From assembly GCF_001968835.1 (NCBI RefSeq), contig NZ_MRDE01000046.1, positions 1-64,000 on the forward strand: a stretch of DNA of 64,000 nucleotides. The letters are read 5' to 3'. Below the pieces are notes generated by a model that saw only the letters and a list, made by a program, of their open reading frames with translations, was not told the origin of the DNA and did not search any database. A program made the translations under genes and the position numbers. Source of the DNA: Tersicoccus phoenicis. GTDB taxonomy: Bacteria; Actinomycetota; Actinomycetes; Actinomycetales; Micrococcaceae. This document shows positions 17,436-27,866 of this stretch, in pieces; within the stretch, counting starts at the first letter, position 1, and every line of letters begins with the position of its first letter.

Positions 17436-17689
17436 CCGCCGGCGAAGGGGGGCAGCACGTCAACCGCGCTCACCCCGTCGAGGGACCGGGCGTCGTCGCG
17501 GCCGGCCACCCCGTCCAGCAGGAAGGAGGACCGCTCCAGTACGTCGGCGAGGTGCGGTTGGCCGCTGCGGGGTGGGTGCGCGACGGCGAGCCGCTGCTTC
17601 AGCACGCCCAGGGTCAGGCCGTCGTCGTCCACGGTCTCGGTGGTGGTTCCCGCGGCGGCGGCCGCCCCGGCGTAGTAGTTGACCCGCAC
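17432..17689 (-). CDS. moaD: MoaD/ThiS-family small sulfur carrier
   Basis: This 85-residue ubiquitin-like protein ends in Gly-Gly (PPFAGG), the hallmark thiocarboxylate terminus of the small subunit of molybdopterin synthase. It starts with VRVNYYAGAAAAAG and contains a DDDGLTLGVLKQRL helix, matching the beta-grasp fold. The GTG at 17689 lies two bases after the moaA stop. Its own stop overlaps the mobA start. The matching large subunit moaE lies about 7.6 kb away at 25055-25549 on the other strand. Confidence 0.9.
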   Translation of the reverse strand: MRVNYYAGAAAAAGTTTETVDDDGLTLGVLKQRLAVAHPPRSGQPHLADVLERSSFLLDGVAGRDDARSLDGVSAVDVLPPFAGG

Positions 17690-17691
17690 GC

Positions 17692-18777
17692 TCAGCCGCC
17701 GATCGCGCTCATCGAGCGGTCCGGCTGCACGTAACCGGTGGCGGCCAGGCCCTCGGTGGCGGGGGAGTCGGTACCGTGGGCGAGCGGTTTGACCCACATG
17801 GCCTGCCGCCACCGCTGCGCGATCGCCTCGTCGTCGGCCTCGCCGCGCAGCAGGTGCAACAGGTCGACCTCCTCGTGGGAGAACAGACAGCTGCGCACCT
17901 TGCCGTCGGCCGTCAGCCGGGTGCGCTTGCAGTCGGCGCAGAACGGCTCGGTCACCGAGGCGATGATGCCCAGGGTGCCCCGCAGTGACGGGTCGGACCG
18001 GCTGACCGCCCGGTACCGTTCCGCTGGCGCACCGTCGCGCTCGGCCGGGTGCGGGGTCAGATCGAAGTCGCCCTCCAGGCGCTCGCGGATCTGCGCGGCG
18101 GTGATCATGGTGTCCCGCCGCCAGCCGTGGTCGGCGTCCAGGGGCATCTGCTCGATGAACCGCAGCTCGTAGCCCCGCGCCAGGCACCACGCCGTCAACT
18201 CGCTCGCCTGGCCCTCGTTGACCCCGCGCATCAGGACGGCGTTGATCTTGATCGGGGCGAGGCCCGCGGCCTCCGCGGCGGCGATCCCGGCGAGGGTCCG
18301 TTCGAGCAGGTTCCGGCGGGACAGCGCGGCGAAGGTCTCGGGACACAGGGTGTCCAGGGAGATGTTGATCCGGGTCAGGCCCGCCTCGCGCAGCGTCCGC
18401 GCGCGGCGGTCGAGACCGACGCCGTTGGTCGTGACGGAGATCGGCAGGTCCGGGTGCCGACCGCGGACCCCGCCGATGATGTCCTCGAGGTCGGGGCGGA
18501 TCAACGGTTCGCCGCCGGTCAGGCGGAGTTCGACCACGCCGAGCCGGTCGACGGCGATGCCGACGAGGCGGGTGATCTCGGCGGCGGTGAGCAGTTGCCG
18601 GGCGGGGAGCCAGTCCATCCCGGCGGCGGGCATGCAGTAGGTGCAGCGCAGATTGCACTTGTCGGTCAGGGACAGCCGCAGATCGGTGGCCACTCGGCCG
18701 TACCGGTCGGCGAGACCGCCGTGATCCGTCACGCCGGCGGTCGGGAGGACGCGCGGGATGCCGAGTGACACTGCCAT
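17692..18777 (-). CDS. moaA: GTP 3',8-cyclase MoaA
   Basis: This radical SAM enzyme converts GTP to 3',8-cyclo-7,8-dihydro-GTP, the first step of molybdopterin synthesis. The N-terminal [4Fe-4S] motif CNLRCTYCM is at residues about 41-49. The SAM GGEP motif is in LRLTGGEPL (about 95). A second cluster is provided by FCADCKRTRLTADGKVRSC (about 280-300). The chain ends in the conserved Gly-Gly (AIGG) required for activity in MoaA. At 361 residues it is of normal length. First gene of the minus-strand Mo-cofactor operon, starting at ATG 18777. Confidence 0.96.
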   Translation of the reverse strand: MAVSLGIPRVLPTAGVTDHGGLADRYGRVATDLRLSLTDKCNLRCTYCMPAAGMDWLPARQLLTAAEITRLVGIAVDRLGVVELRLTGGEPLIRPDLEDIIGGVRGRHPDLPISVTTNGVGLDRRARTLREAGLTRINISLDTLCPETFAALSRRNLLERTLAGIAAAEAAGLAPIKINAVLMRGVNEGQASELTAWCLARGYELRFIEQMPLDADHGWRRDTMITAAQIRERLEGDFDLTPHPAERDGAPAERYRAVSRSDPSLRGTLGIIASVTEPFCADCKRTRLTADGKVRSCLFSHEEVDLLHLLRGEADDEAIAQRWRQAMWVKPLAHGTDSPATEGLAATGYVQPDRSMSAIGG

Positions 18778-18885
18778 TCGCCCATGCTACGGCAGGTGTC
18801 CGGTGCGGATCCGGTCGTTTCGTGTGCGACGGCACGCCTGCTGTGGAACGACGCTCCGCGCGGGACCGTGTTGGTTCGGCACCCG

Positions 18886-19431
18886 TCACCAGGCGTGCGG
18901 CGCGGGCTTTCGGGAGGAGGGCAGAGCGGTCCGTTCCCGCCACTCGTGCAGCCACGCGGGAACCTGGCGATCGGCCGGGACGTGCGCACCGATGGCGGCC
19001 AGGATCTCCTCGTTGGGCACCGGCCCGGACCGGGAGAGCAACCGGGTCGCGATGTAGGCGCGCACGTAGACCTCCCCGTCGACGACGACGCGCTGCTCCA
19101 CGTAGATGCATTTCTCGTCCATGCCGAGGATGCGGGTCTCCTGCGTGAACCGCTGGCCCAGCACCACGGACTTGCGGAACGTGATGGTCTCGGCCTGCAC
19201 GACGGGTGACCAGCCGCGCTTGCGCATCACGTCCCACACTCCGGCGCGCACCATCAGGTCGAACCGGCCCAGGTCGAACAGCGAGAAGTACATGCCGTTG
19301 TTGATGTGCCGGGCGATGTCGATGTCGGTCAGCCGAGCGCGCATCGGCACGGTGGCGGTGTCCCAGATGGACAGCGGCGACCGGCGCCGGGAGGTGATCA
19401 GCCAGTAGAGCGTGCGCAGCAGCAGGTGCAT
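18886..19431 (-). CDS. Hotdog-fold thioesterase (4HBT-like)
   Basis: This 181-residue protein contains RLTDIDIARHINNGMYFSLFDLGRF, split across residues about 31-55. It is the equivalent of the D-x-N-x-HVNN motif of 4-hydroxybenzoyl-CoA thioesterase-like enzymes. A central strand (ETITFRKSVVLGQRF) and helix pattern of a single hotdog fold follow. The expected reaction is hydrolysis of an acyl-CoA; the substrate is unknown. ATG 19431 is chosen because the upstream extension is low-complexity and arginine-rich. It diverges from modA and lies between the two halves of the Mo region, but no link to Mo is evident. Confidence 0.85.
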   Translation of the reverse strand: MHLLLRTLYWLITSRRRSPLSIWDTATVPMRARLTDIDIARHINNGMYFSLFDLGRFDLMVRAGVWDVMRKRGWSPVVQAETITFRKSVVLGQRFTQETRILGMDEKCIYVEQRVVVDGEVYVRAYIATRLLSRSGPVPNEEILAAIGAHVPADRQVPAWLHEWRERTALPSSRKPAPHAW

Positions 19432-19517
19432 GACGCCAACCCTACTCGTCAGTAACTTAACGGGGGGAGTTGCTGTCGGACCGCGGCGCCCATGCCACCC
19501 CCGCCTAGCATGGGGGC

Positions 19518-20321
19518 ATGCCGCCCCGCCCCTCCCGCGCCGTCGTCCTTCCCGTCCGCGCCCTGTCCGTGGCCGCCGCGCTGCTGCTGACCGCGTGCGG
19601 GTCGACACCAGGCAGCATCGGGTCGGGCGGCCCGGCCACCGGTAGATCGACCGGCCAGCAGACGATCACCGTGTTCGCGGCGGCGTCCTTGACCGACGTC
19701 GGACCGCGGTTGGCCGCGGCGTACCGCGCCTCGCATCCCGGGATCGAGGTGCGCTTCAACCTGGCCGGCAGTCAGGCGCTGGTGAGCCAGTTGATCGCCG
19801 GGGCGGACGCCGACGTGCTGCTGACCGCCGACCGGCAGTCCCTGACGCCGCTGATGGGCACGGGCATCCTGGCCGGCGATCCGACCGTCGTCGCCGTCAA
19901 CCACCTCGTGCTCGCCGTCGACCCCGCCGCCGGCATTCGCGGGCTGGCCGACCTGGCCCGGAGCGGCGTGCGCACCGCGATCTGCCAGTCGGCGGTGCCG
20001 TGCGGGCGCGTCAGCCGGCAGGTGCTGGAGCGGGCGGGGGTCATCCCGTCGGCGACGACGGAGGAGGAGAACGTGCGCGGCGCGCTGACCAAACTCACGT
20101 CCGGGCAGGTGCAGGCGGCGCTGGTCTACCGCACGGACGCCACCAGCGCCGGCAGCGCGGTGCGGATCATCGACCTGCCCGCGGCCGGTGGCAACCCGTA
20201 CCCGATCGCCCTGACCCGGACCGGAGCGACCCGGCCCGAGGCCGCCGCGTTCGAACGCTGGCTGACCGGACCCGAGGCCCGCGCCGTGTTCGCGGCCGCC
20301 GGGTTCGACGCGCCGTCGTGA
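19518..20321 (+). CDS. modA: Molybdate ABC transporter substrate-binding lipoprotein ModA
   Basis: This 267-residue periplasmic-type binding protein is anchored by a lipobox (LLLTACGS, Cys about 31). The mature start TITVFAAASLTDVGPRLAAAY is the ModA signature containing the oxyanion-binding serine. FNLAGSQALVSQLIAGADADVLLTAD, split across residues about 77-102, matches the second anion-binding region. VYRTDATSAG near the C-terminus carries the conserved Tyr. It starts at ATG 19518 close to the divergent thioesterase gene. The neighbouring permease follows after about 115 bases. Confidence 0.94.
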   Translation: MPPRPSRAVVLPVRALSVAAALLLTACGSTPGSIGSGGPATGRSTGQQTITVFAAASLTDVGPRLAAAYRASHPGIEVRFNLAGSQALVSQLIAGADADVLLTADRQSLTPLMGTGILAGDPTVVAVNHLVLAVDPAAGIRGLADLARSGVRTAICQSAVPCGRVSRQVLERAGVIPSATTEEENVRGALTKLTSGQVQAALVYRTDATSAGSAVRIIDLPAAGGNPYPIALTRTGATRPEAAAFERWLTGPEARAVFAAAGFDAPS

Positions 20322-20436
20322 ACCGCCCATCGCCACGACGCACTGTCGGCGGTGACCTGCCCGGACGCGGTGGCCCCTGCGCCGCCGTGTATCCCGGTGG
20401 TGCCGACCTGCCCGGCTCGGCACCGGGACCGCCCGC

Positions 20437-21243
20437 GTGAGTTCCCGGCTGCGCCGGGCCACGACGCCGGGATGGCTCTGGGCGCCCTTCGTGCTCGCCC
20501 TGTTCCTCACCATCGGACCCATCGCCGGCCTGCTGCTCAACGTCCCGTGGGCCCAGTTACCCGATCTGCTCGCCGAGCCGGAGGTGCAGCGCTCCCTCGG
20601 ACTCTCCCTCGGCACCGCGGTGCTGTCCACCGGGGTGTGTGTGCTGCTCGGCGTGCCGGTCGCCGTGCTGATGACCCGACTGCGCGGCACCGCCGTCGAC
20701 CTCGCCCGGGGCGCCCTGCTGATTCCCCTGGTGCTCTCGCCGGTGGTCTCCGGACTGGTGTTGCTCTTCTTCTGGGGCCGGCTCGGACTGTTCGGGTCGG
20801 TGCTCGACACCGTGGGCATCCGGGTCGGTTTCAGCCCGGCCGCCGTCGTCATCGTCCAGGTGTTCGTCTCCCTGCCGTTCTTCATCGTCTCGGTGATGAC
20901 CGCGCTTGCGGGGATCGACGAGCAGCTCGAGCTCTCCGCGGCGACGTGCGGGGCGGCGCCCGGTCAGATCCTTCGGTACATCACCGTGCCGCTGGCGACG
21001 CCGGGCATCGTCGTCGGCACCCTCCTCGCGTTCGCCCGGTCGCTGGGGGAGTACGGGGCGACCATCACCTTTGCCGGCAGCATCGACGGGCAGACCCGCA
21101 CCCTGCCGCTGCAGATCTCCCTCGCCCTGAACTCCGCTCGGCCGGAGCAGGCCCTGGGGGTGTGCCTGATGCTGGTGGCCATCTACCTGGTGGTGCTGGT
21201 CGCCGTGCGGTTCGCAGGTCGCCTGGCCGCACTGTGGCGGTGA
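20437..21243 (+). CDS. modB: Molybdate ABC transporter permease ModB
   Basis: This 268-residue inner-membrane permease has about six transmembrane segments. The EAA-type loop is AATCGAAPGQILRYITVPLATPG (about residues 168-190), which docks on the ATPase. FARSLGEYGATITFAGS (about 196) is the highly specific ModB signature. It starts with a GTG at 20437. No ATPase (modC) follows; the next gene is an SMR exporter behind a riboswitch. The ATPase must be supplied from elsewhere or has been lost. Confidence 0.93.
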   Translation: MSSRLRRATTPGWLWAPFVLALFLTIGPIAGLLLNVPWAQLPDLLAEPEVQRSLGLSLGTAVLSTGVCVLLGVPVAVLMTRLRGTAVDLARGALLIPLVLSPVVSGLVLLFFWGRLGLFGSVLDTVGIRVGFSPAAVVIVQVFVSLPFFIVSVMTALAGIDEQLELSAATCGAAPGQILRYITVPLATPGIVVGTLLAFARSLGEYGATITFAGSIDGQTRTLPLQISLALNSARPEQALGVCLMLVAIYLVVLVAVRFAGRLAALWR

Positions 21244-21328
21244 GCGCTGTGGTGGTGATGCTGGCCACCCGTCGTTGCCGGGTGCACCGGGGTGTGCAAG
21301 CCTGAAAGGACGCCCGGCAAACGGGCCA

Positions 21329-21369
21329 CCGGACGAGGGGTGCCGTACCCGGCGAGCGACAAGACGGCC
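21329..21369 (+). promoter_or_regulatory. Guanidine-III riboswitch (mini-ykkC-III class)
   Basis: The 41-base segment starts ccggacgagg, continues through gccgtacccgg and ends gacaagacggcc. By eye it matches the compact guanidine-III aptamer consensus (CCGGACGAGG... GUACCCGG ... GACAAGACGGC), including the pseudoknot-forming parts. An AGGAGG at 21373-21378 follows at once, then the start of an SMR exporter. Guanidinium binding would be expected to expose the ribosome site. Comparison is from remembered consensus, not a covariance search. Confidence 0.85.
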
Positions 21370-21383
21370 CACAGGAGGCTGTG

Positions 21384-21698
21384 ATGTCGTGGATCGTCCT
21401 GGTGTTCTCGGGAGTGCTGGAGGCCGTCTGGGCCGTGTCGTTGGGCAGGTCGGAGGGGTTCACCAAGCTCGGCCCGACCGTCGTCTTCGGGGTCGGCCTG
21501 ATCGCGAGCATGGCCGGGTTGGCCTTCGCCATGCGGGAGCTGCCCACCGGAACCGCCTACGCGGTGTGGGTGGGGATCGGTGCCTCGCTGACCGTGGTGT
21601 GGGGCATGGTCACCGGCGCAGAACCGGTGTCCGTGATCCGGCTGCTGCTGGTCGCCGGCATCGTCGGCTGCGTGATCGGCCTCAAGCTCACCGAGTGA
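21384..21698 (+). CDS. SMR-family guanidinium exporter (Gdx/SugE type)
   Basis: This 104-residue four-helix small multidrug resistance protein carries the essential membrane glutamate in SGVLEAVWAVSLGRSEG (Glu about 13), with the Trp and Gly residues that mark the Gdx/SugE subtype. PTGTAYAVWVGIGA (about residues 57-70) is the matching helix 3 motif. Gdx proteins are dual-topology dimers that exchange guanidinium for protons. ATG 21384 is preferred over GTG 21381 for its better distance from the AGGAGG. The riboswitch immediately upstream strongly supports the guanidinium function. Confidence 0.93.
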   Translation: MSWIVLVFSGVLEAVWAVSLGRSEGFTKLGPTVVFGVGLIASMAGLAFAMRELPTGTAYAVWVGIGASLTVVWGMVTGAEPVSVIRLLLVAGIVGCVIGLKLTE

Positions 21699-21883
21699 CG
21701 CGTCGGGCCGCGGACCGCGCGCTCGACGCCCCGCTCGACGCCCCGCTTCGGCGCCGAGTGGACGGATGAGGCACTCATTCGTGCCCGATGGCGACGTCAG
21801 CCGTCCACTCGACGGCACGCGGGCCGGCCCGGGAGGCGGGGCGCGAAGACCGTACGCCGCCGCCGCTGGGTACGCTCGGACCG

Positions 21884-23302
21884 ATGACAACAGCAGATCC
21901 GGACCCCTGGCCGGACGGTTCCCGGACCGTCGCGCAGCACGCCGCCGCCGTGTTGGCCCTTCTCGACGACGTCGTGCTGGACGCACGGACCGTGTCCCTG
22001 GCCGAGGCCGGCGGCCGGGTGCTCGCCGAGGACGTCGTCGCGACGGTCGCCCTGCCGCCGTTCGCCAATGCCCAGATGGATGGGTACGCCGTCCGCGTCG
22101 CCGACCTCGCGGCGATTGCCGCCGACCGTGCCGCCGCAACCGCCGCCGCCGCAACCGCCGCCGCCGCGGACGGTGCCGCCACTGGTGCCGCCGGTGCGGC
22201 CGGTACCGCCGCCGCAGACCGCGCCCCCGCGGACGTTCTCCCCCTGACTGCCGCCGTCCCGGCCGGTGCGGCACCTGCGGCCCTGGCTCCCGGCACCGCG
22301 GCACCGATCATGACCGGCGCCATGATCCCGGCCGGGGCGGACGCCGTCGTCCCGGTCGAGGAGACCGACCCGCCACGGTTCCCGGACTGGATCGGCGACG
22401 ACGGTGGGGTGCCGGCCGGGGCCACGGTGCGGTTCACCGCCGCCGCGACGACGACCACGGCCGGCCGGTTCGTCCGCCCCGTCGGCTCCGATCTGCCGCG
22501 CGGCGCCACCGCCATGACGGCGGGCACGCGGTTGACTCCTGCCGCCGTCGGAGTCCTGGCCGCGCTCGGCCGCGCCGACGTCCCGGTCCGCCGGCCGCTA
22601 CGTGTGCTGCTGTACAGCACCGGCAGCGAGGTGGTCCCACCCGGCGCCACCCTGCGGCCCGGCCAGATCCACGACGCCAACAGCGCCATCCTGCGTGCCG
22701 GGCTGACCGCCTGCGGGGTCGAGGTCGTCACCGCGCGGCTGGTCGCCGACGCGCCGACGGCGCTGCTCGGAGCGCTCGAGGCGGACGCGCGCGACGCGGC
22801 GCCCGACGTCGTGATCAGCAGCGGGGGCATCAGCCGCGGCGCGTTCGAGGTGGTCAAACAGGCACTCGGCCGCCGCGGCGTCGGCTTCGGGCCGGTCGCG
22901 ATGCAGCCGGGCGGCCCGCAGGGTGCCGGACTGCTCGACGTCGGCGGCACCCGGATCCCGTTCCTGGCGTTCCCGGGCAACCCCGTCAGCACCCTGGTCT
23001 CGATGGAGATGTTCCTCCGGCCCGCGCTCGCCGCCCGCTTCGGCGCCCCGCCTCGACCCCGCTTCCCGGCCCGGCTCGCGAACCCGGTCACGCCCCTGCC
23101 CGGCCGGGAGCAGATCCGCCGCGGCCGGCTGACGACGACGGACGGCGAGCCGGTCGTGCGCCTGGTCGGCGGCCCCGGCTCGCACCTCCTGCACGCCGCC
23201 GCCACGGCCGACGTCCTCGTCCATCTACCGGCCGGCAGCGGTTCACCGCCGGCCGATCCGCTACCGGCCGGCGCGCTGGTGACGGTCACCCCGCTCGACT
23301 GA
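21884..23302 (+). CDS. moeA: Molybdopterin molybdotransferase MoeA (paralogue 2)
   Basis: This second MoeA homologue has 472 aa. Motifs are FANAQMDGYAV (about residues 62-72), APIMTGAMIPAGADAVVPVEET, LLYSTGSEVV, VISSGGISRGAFEVV in the MPT-binding domain, and AFPGNPVSTLVS. Between the first two motifs lies an Ala-rich insertion (about residues 77-115) encoded by GCC/GCA-rich repeats. The GGTGxS-like motif is SSGGIS rather than the TTGGTG of paralogue 1, so the two may differ in role. It starts at ATG 21884 and is followed by the DHFR-family gene and moaC. Confidence 0.92.
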   Translation: MTTADPDPWPDGSRTVAQHAAAVLALLDDVVLDARTVSLAEAGGRVLAEDVVATVALPPFANAQMDGYAVRVADLAAIAADRAAATAAAATAAAADGAATGAAGAAGTAAADRAPADVLPLTAAVPAGAAPAALAPGTAAPIMTGAMIPAGADAVVPVEETDPPRFPDWIGDDGGVPAGATVRFTAAATTTTAGRFVRPVGSDLPRGATAMTAGTRLTPAAVGVLAALGRADVPVRRPLRVLLYSTGSEVVPPGATLRPGQIHDANSAILRAGLTACGVEVVTARLVADAPTALLGALEADARDAAPDVVISSGGISRGAFEVVKQALGRRGVGFGPVAMQPGGPQGAGLLDVGGTRIPFLAFPGNPVSTLVSMEMFLRPALAARFGAPPRPRFPARLANPVTPLPGREQIRRGRLTTTDGEPVVRLVGGPGSHLLHAAATADVLVHLPAGSGSPPADPLPAGALVTVTPLD

Positions 23303-23349
23303 CCCGCATAGGATCCGACCACCCGTACTGCCCGGAGCGAGGAGCCGCT

Positions 23350-24030
23350 GTGAGCCAGCTGATCTACTCGATGATCGCCTCCCTCGACGGGTACACCGCC
23401 GACCGGGACGGCCGGTTCGACTGGGCGGCGCCGAAAGGCGCCCTGCACACCTTCCTCAACGACCTCGAACGCCCGGTCGGCACCTACCTGTACGGCCGGA
23501 AGATGTACGAGACGATGCGAGCCTGGGAGACGGACACGTCCCTGACGGAGGGCTCCCCGACCACGGCCGACTACGCCCGGATCTGGCAAGCCGCCGAGAA
23601 GGTCGTCTACTCGAGGACGCTGGACGACGTCGACACCGACCGGACCCGCCTCGAGCGAACCTTCGACCCGGATGCCGTCCGGGAACTCGTCGCTGCCGCC
23701 GACGCCGACGTCTCCATCGGTGGCCCGAACCTCGCCGCCGCGGCGCTGGAGGCCGGACTCGTCGACGAGATTCGCGTCTTTCTCGTCCCGGTCGTCGTCG
23801 GCGGCGGCACCCCGTTCTCCCCGCCCGGGCTCCGGCGGGATCTGACACTGATCCAGACCGAGCGCGTCGACGACGTCGCGTACCTGCGGTACCGCGTCGA
23901 TCGCACCGCACTCGGCAGCCGAGCGGACGGGAACAGTGGCCGAAGAGGCGGGAACAGCAGCCGAGCAGTCGGAAACACCAGGCGCACGAACCGGGAACGG
24001 CCGGCCGAGTGGGGACGCGTGAGACGATGA
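23350..24030 (+). CDS. Dihydrofolate reductase family protein (RibD C-terminal-like)
   Basis: This 226-residue protein begins [21 protein letters not shown], the DHFR/RibD reductase fold start. It has [11 protein letters not shown] (about 40) and [21 protein letters not shown] (about 122), which bind NADPH. Family members are mostly uncharacterised; they are neither true DfrA nor RibD. The domain ends near residue 183. An extra tail of about 40 residues follows, made of imperfect [11 protein letters not shown]-like units. A GTG start follows GGAG 6 bases upstream. It sits between moeA2 and moaC, only 4 bases before moaC. Confidence 0.85.
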   Translation: MSQLIYSMIASLDGYTADRDGRFDWAAPKGALHTFLNDLERPVGTYLYGRKMYETMRAWETDTSLTEGSPTTADYARIWQAAEKVVYSRTLDDVDTDRTRLERTFDPDAVRELVAAADADVSIGGPNLAAAALEAGLVDEIRVFLVPVVVGGGTPFSPPGLRRDLTLIQTERVDDVAYLRYRVDRTALGSRADGNSGRRGGNSSRAVGNTRRTNRERPAEWGRVRR

Positions 24031-24034
24031 CGGC

Positions 24035-24538
24035 ATGGCCGCAGGCGAGAGCATCCAACACGAGGCCGCGCCCACCCTCACGCATCTGCGCGCGGACGGG
24101 TCGGCGCACATGGTCGACGTCTCCGGCAAGCCGGAGACCACCCGCACCGCCGTCGCCGGGAGCGTGCTGCGCACCACCGCCGCGGTCCGGGACGCCGTGA
24201 TGGCGGGGAACCTGCCGAAGGGTGACGCGCTCGCCGTGGCCCGCATCGCCGGGATCATGGCCGCCAAGCAGACGCCCGCGCTGATCCCGCTGTGCCACCC
24301 GTTGCCGCTGGCGAAGATCACGGTCGACTTCACCCCCCGGGACGACGACGCCGTCGCCATCGAGGCCCTCGTGACCACCCGAGGGGTGACGGGCGTCGAG
24401 ATGGAGGCACTCACGGCCGTCTCGGTCGCCGCGCTGACCCTCTACGACATGATCAAGGCCGTGGACAAGGGCGCCACCATCGAGCACACCCGGGTGCTCG
24501 CCAAATCCGGCGGCAAGAGCGGGGACTGGACCCGATGA
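24035..24538 (+). CDS. moaC: Cyclic pyranopterin monophosphate synthase MoaC
   Basis: MoaC converts the MoaA product to cyclic pyranopterin monophosphate. This 167-residue protein contains [15 protein letters not shown] (about 25-39), [23 protein letters not shown] (about 58-80) with the conserved lysine, PLCHPLPL (about 86-93) and [20 protein letters not shown], with the KAVDK catalytic lysine region (about 145). All are signature segments. It starts at ATG 24035. The stop overlaps the ATG of mog (ATGA), giving the coupled order moaC-mog-moaE. Confidence 0.96.
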   Translation: MAAGESIQHEAAPTLTHLRADGSAHMVDVSGKPETTRTAVAGSVLRTTAAVRDAVMAGNLPKGDALAVARIAGIMAAKQTPALIPLCHPLPLAKITVDFTPRDDDAVAIEALVTTRGVTGVEMEALTAVSVAALTLYDMIKAVDKGATIEHTRVLAKSGGKSGDWTR

Positions 24539-25065
24539 CCGAGCCCACGCCGGGCACCGCGGCACCCCACGCGACCGACGCCGGTACCGCTCACCGCCAC
24601 GCCGTCGTCATCGTGGCCTCCACCCGCGCCGCCGCCGGACAGGCACAGGACACCACGGGGCCGGTGCTGGTCGGCTGGCTGCGCGACCGGGGATTCACCG
24701 TGCCCGAGCCGGTCGTCGTCGCGGACGGGGAACCGGTCCGGGACGCCCTGCTCGCCGCTCTGACGGCCCACCCGCGCGTCATCGTCACCACCGGCGGGAC
24801 CGGGCTGAGCCCCACCGACCACACCCCCGAGGTCACGGAACCGCTGCTGGAACGGCGGCTCCCCGGTCTGGTGCACGCGCTCGCCGCCCGCGGCGCGGAG
24901 TCGACGCCGGCGGCGGTGCTCAGCCGTGGCGTCGCCGGCACGATCGGGCGCACGTTCGTGGTCAACCTGCCGGGCTCGACCGGCGGAGTGCGGGACGGGA
25001 TCGCCGTCCTCGACCCGATCCTGGATCACCTGTGCGGGCAGCTGGAGGGCCGGCATGAACACTGA
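24535..25065 (+). CDS. mog: Molybdopterin adenylyltransferase Mog/MoaB-type
   Basis: This 176-residue protein of the MoCF-binding fold would adenylylate molybdopterin ahead of metal insertion. [20 protein letters not shown] (about residues 23-42) is the N-terminal signature. [16 protein letters not shown] (about 83-98) is the MPT-binding loop with catalytic Asp. [12 protein letters not shown] (about 143) is the conserved C-terminal loop. The first 20 residues are a variable extension. It starts at the ATG overlapping the moaC stop and overlaps moaE by 11 bases. Confidence 0.93.
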   Translation: MTEPTPGTAAPHATDAGTAHRHAVVIVASTRAAAGQAQDTTGPVLVGWLRDRGFTVPEPVVVADGEPVRDALLAALTAHPRVIVTTGGTGLSPTDHTPEVTEPLLERRLPGLVHALAARGAESTPAAVLSRGVAGTIGRTFVVNLPGSTGGVRDGIAVLDPILDHLCGQLEGRHEH

Positions 25066-25549
25066 ACGCGTGCCCGGCGAACCCGCGGGATCCGGGCGGT
25101 CGTCCGGCCCGTCCGGGGGCACCGGAAGGGCCTCCGTGGTCGTGCACGCCGAGGTCACCGAGCGGTCCCTGGACCTGGACCGGCTCGTCGCCGCGGCCGG
25201 CTCGGACCGGTGCGGCGCCGTGGTCAGCTTCAGCGGCGTCATCCGCAACCACGACGGTGGCCGTGCGGTGGACCGGCTCAGCTATTCCGCACACCCGCAG
25301 GCCGGTGCCGTGATCGTCGAGGTCGCCGCCGGGATCGCCGCCGCCCACGACGGTGTGCGGATCGCCGTCGCGCACCGGGTCGGCGACCTGCGGATCGGCG
25401 AGGCCGCGCTCGTCGCCGCCGTCGCCGCCGCCCACCGCGCGGAGGCCTTCGCCGCCTGCGCGGACCTGATCGAGACGGTGAAGGCCCGCGTCCCGATCTG
25501 GAAGCAGCAGTACTTCCCCGACGGCACCAACGAGTGGGTCGGGCTCTGA
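25055..25549 (+). CDS. moaE: Molybdopterin synthase catalytic subunit MoaE
   Basis: This 164-residue large subunit of molybdopterin synthase pairs with the MoaD at 17432-17689. GAVVSFSGVIRNHDGGRAV (about residues 53-71), LSYSAHPQAG (about 76) and VAHRVGDLRIGEAAL are MoaE signatures. KARVPIWKQQYFPDGTNEWVG at the C-terminus contains the catalytic lysines. ATG 25055 lies inside the end of mog. About the first 28 residues are a Gly/Ser-rich extension lacking in shorter homologues. Confidence 0.95.
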   Translation: MNTERVPGEPAGSGRSSGPSGGTGRASVVVHAEVTERSLDLDRLVAAAGSDRCGAVVSFSGVIRNHDGGRAVDRLSYSAHPQAGAVIVEVAAGIAAAHDGVRIAVAHRVGDLRIGEAALVAAVAAAHRAEAFAACADLIETVKARVPIWKQQYFPDGTNEWVGL

Positions 25550-25583
25550 GCCGACTGGCGTGTCCGGTCCGCCGACCCGTAGG

Positions 25584-25632
25584 CTGACAAATCGTCAGGG
25601 TGCTTATCGACCGGGCCCGGTCCCGGTCGATA
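25584..25632. promoter_or_regulatory. Two inverted repeats upstream of the catalase gene
   Basis: CTGAC-N5-GTCAG lies at 25584-25598. A perfect 11-bp inverted repeat, tatcgaccggg-N6-cccggtcgata, lies at 25605-25632. Both are within 85 bases of the catalase start. They look like operator sites or a leader hairpin. No regulator can be named, and none is encoded next door. Confidence 0.5.
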
Positions 25633-25664
25633 CACCGCGAAACGGTTGCAGGAGAAGGAGCACC

Positions 25665-27854
<2,190 letters not shown>

Positions 27855-27866
27855 GCGGGGCATGAA

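Noticed and set aside
20322-20436. A short extra gene between modA and modB
   Set aside because: Open frames here are continuations of shadows from modA. None has a ribosome site or recognisable content.
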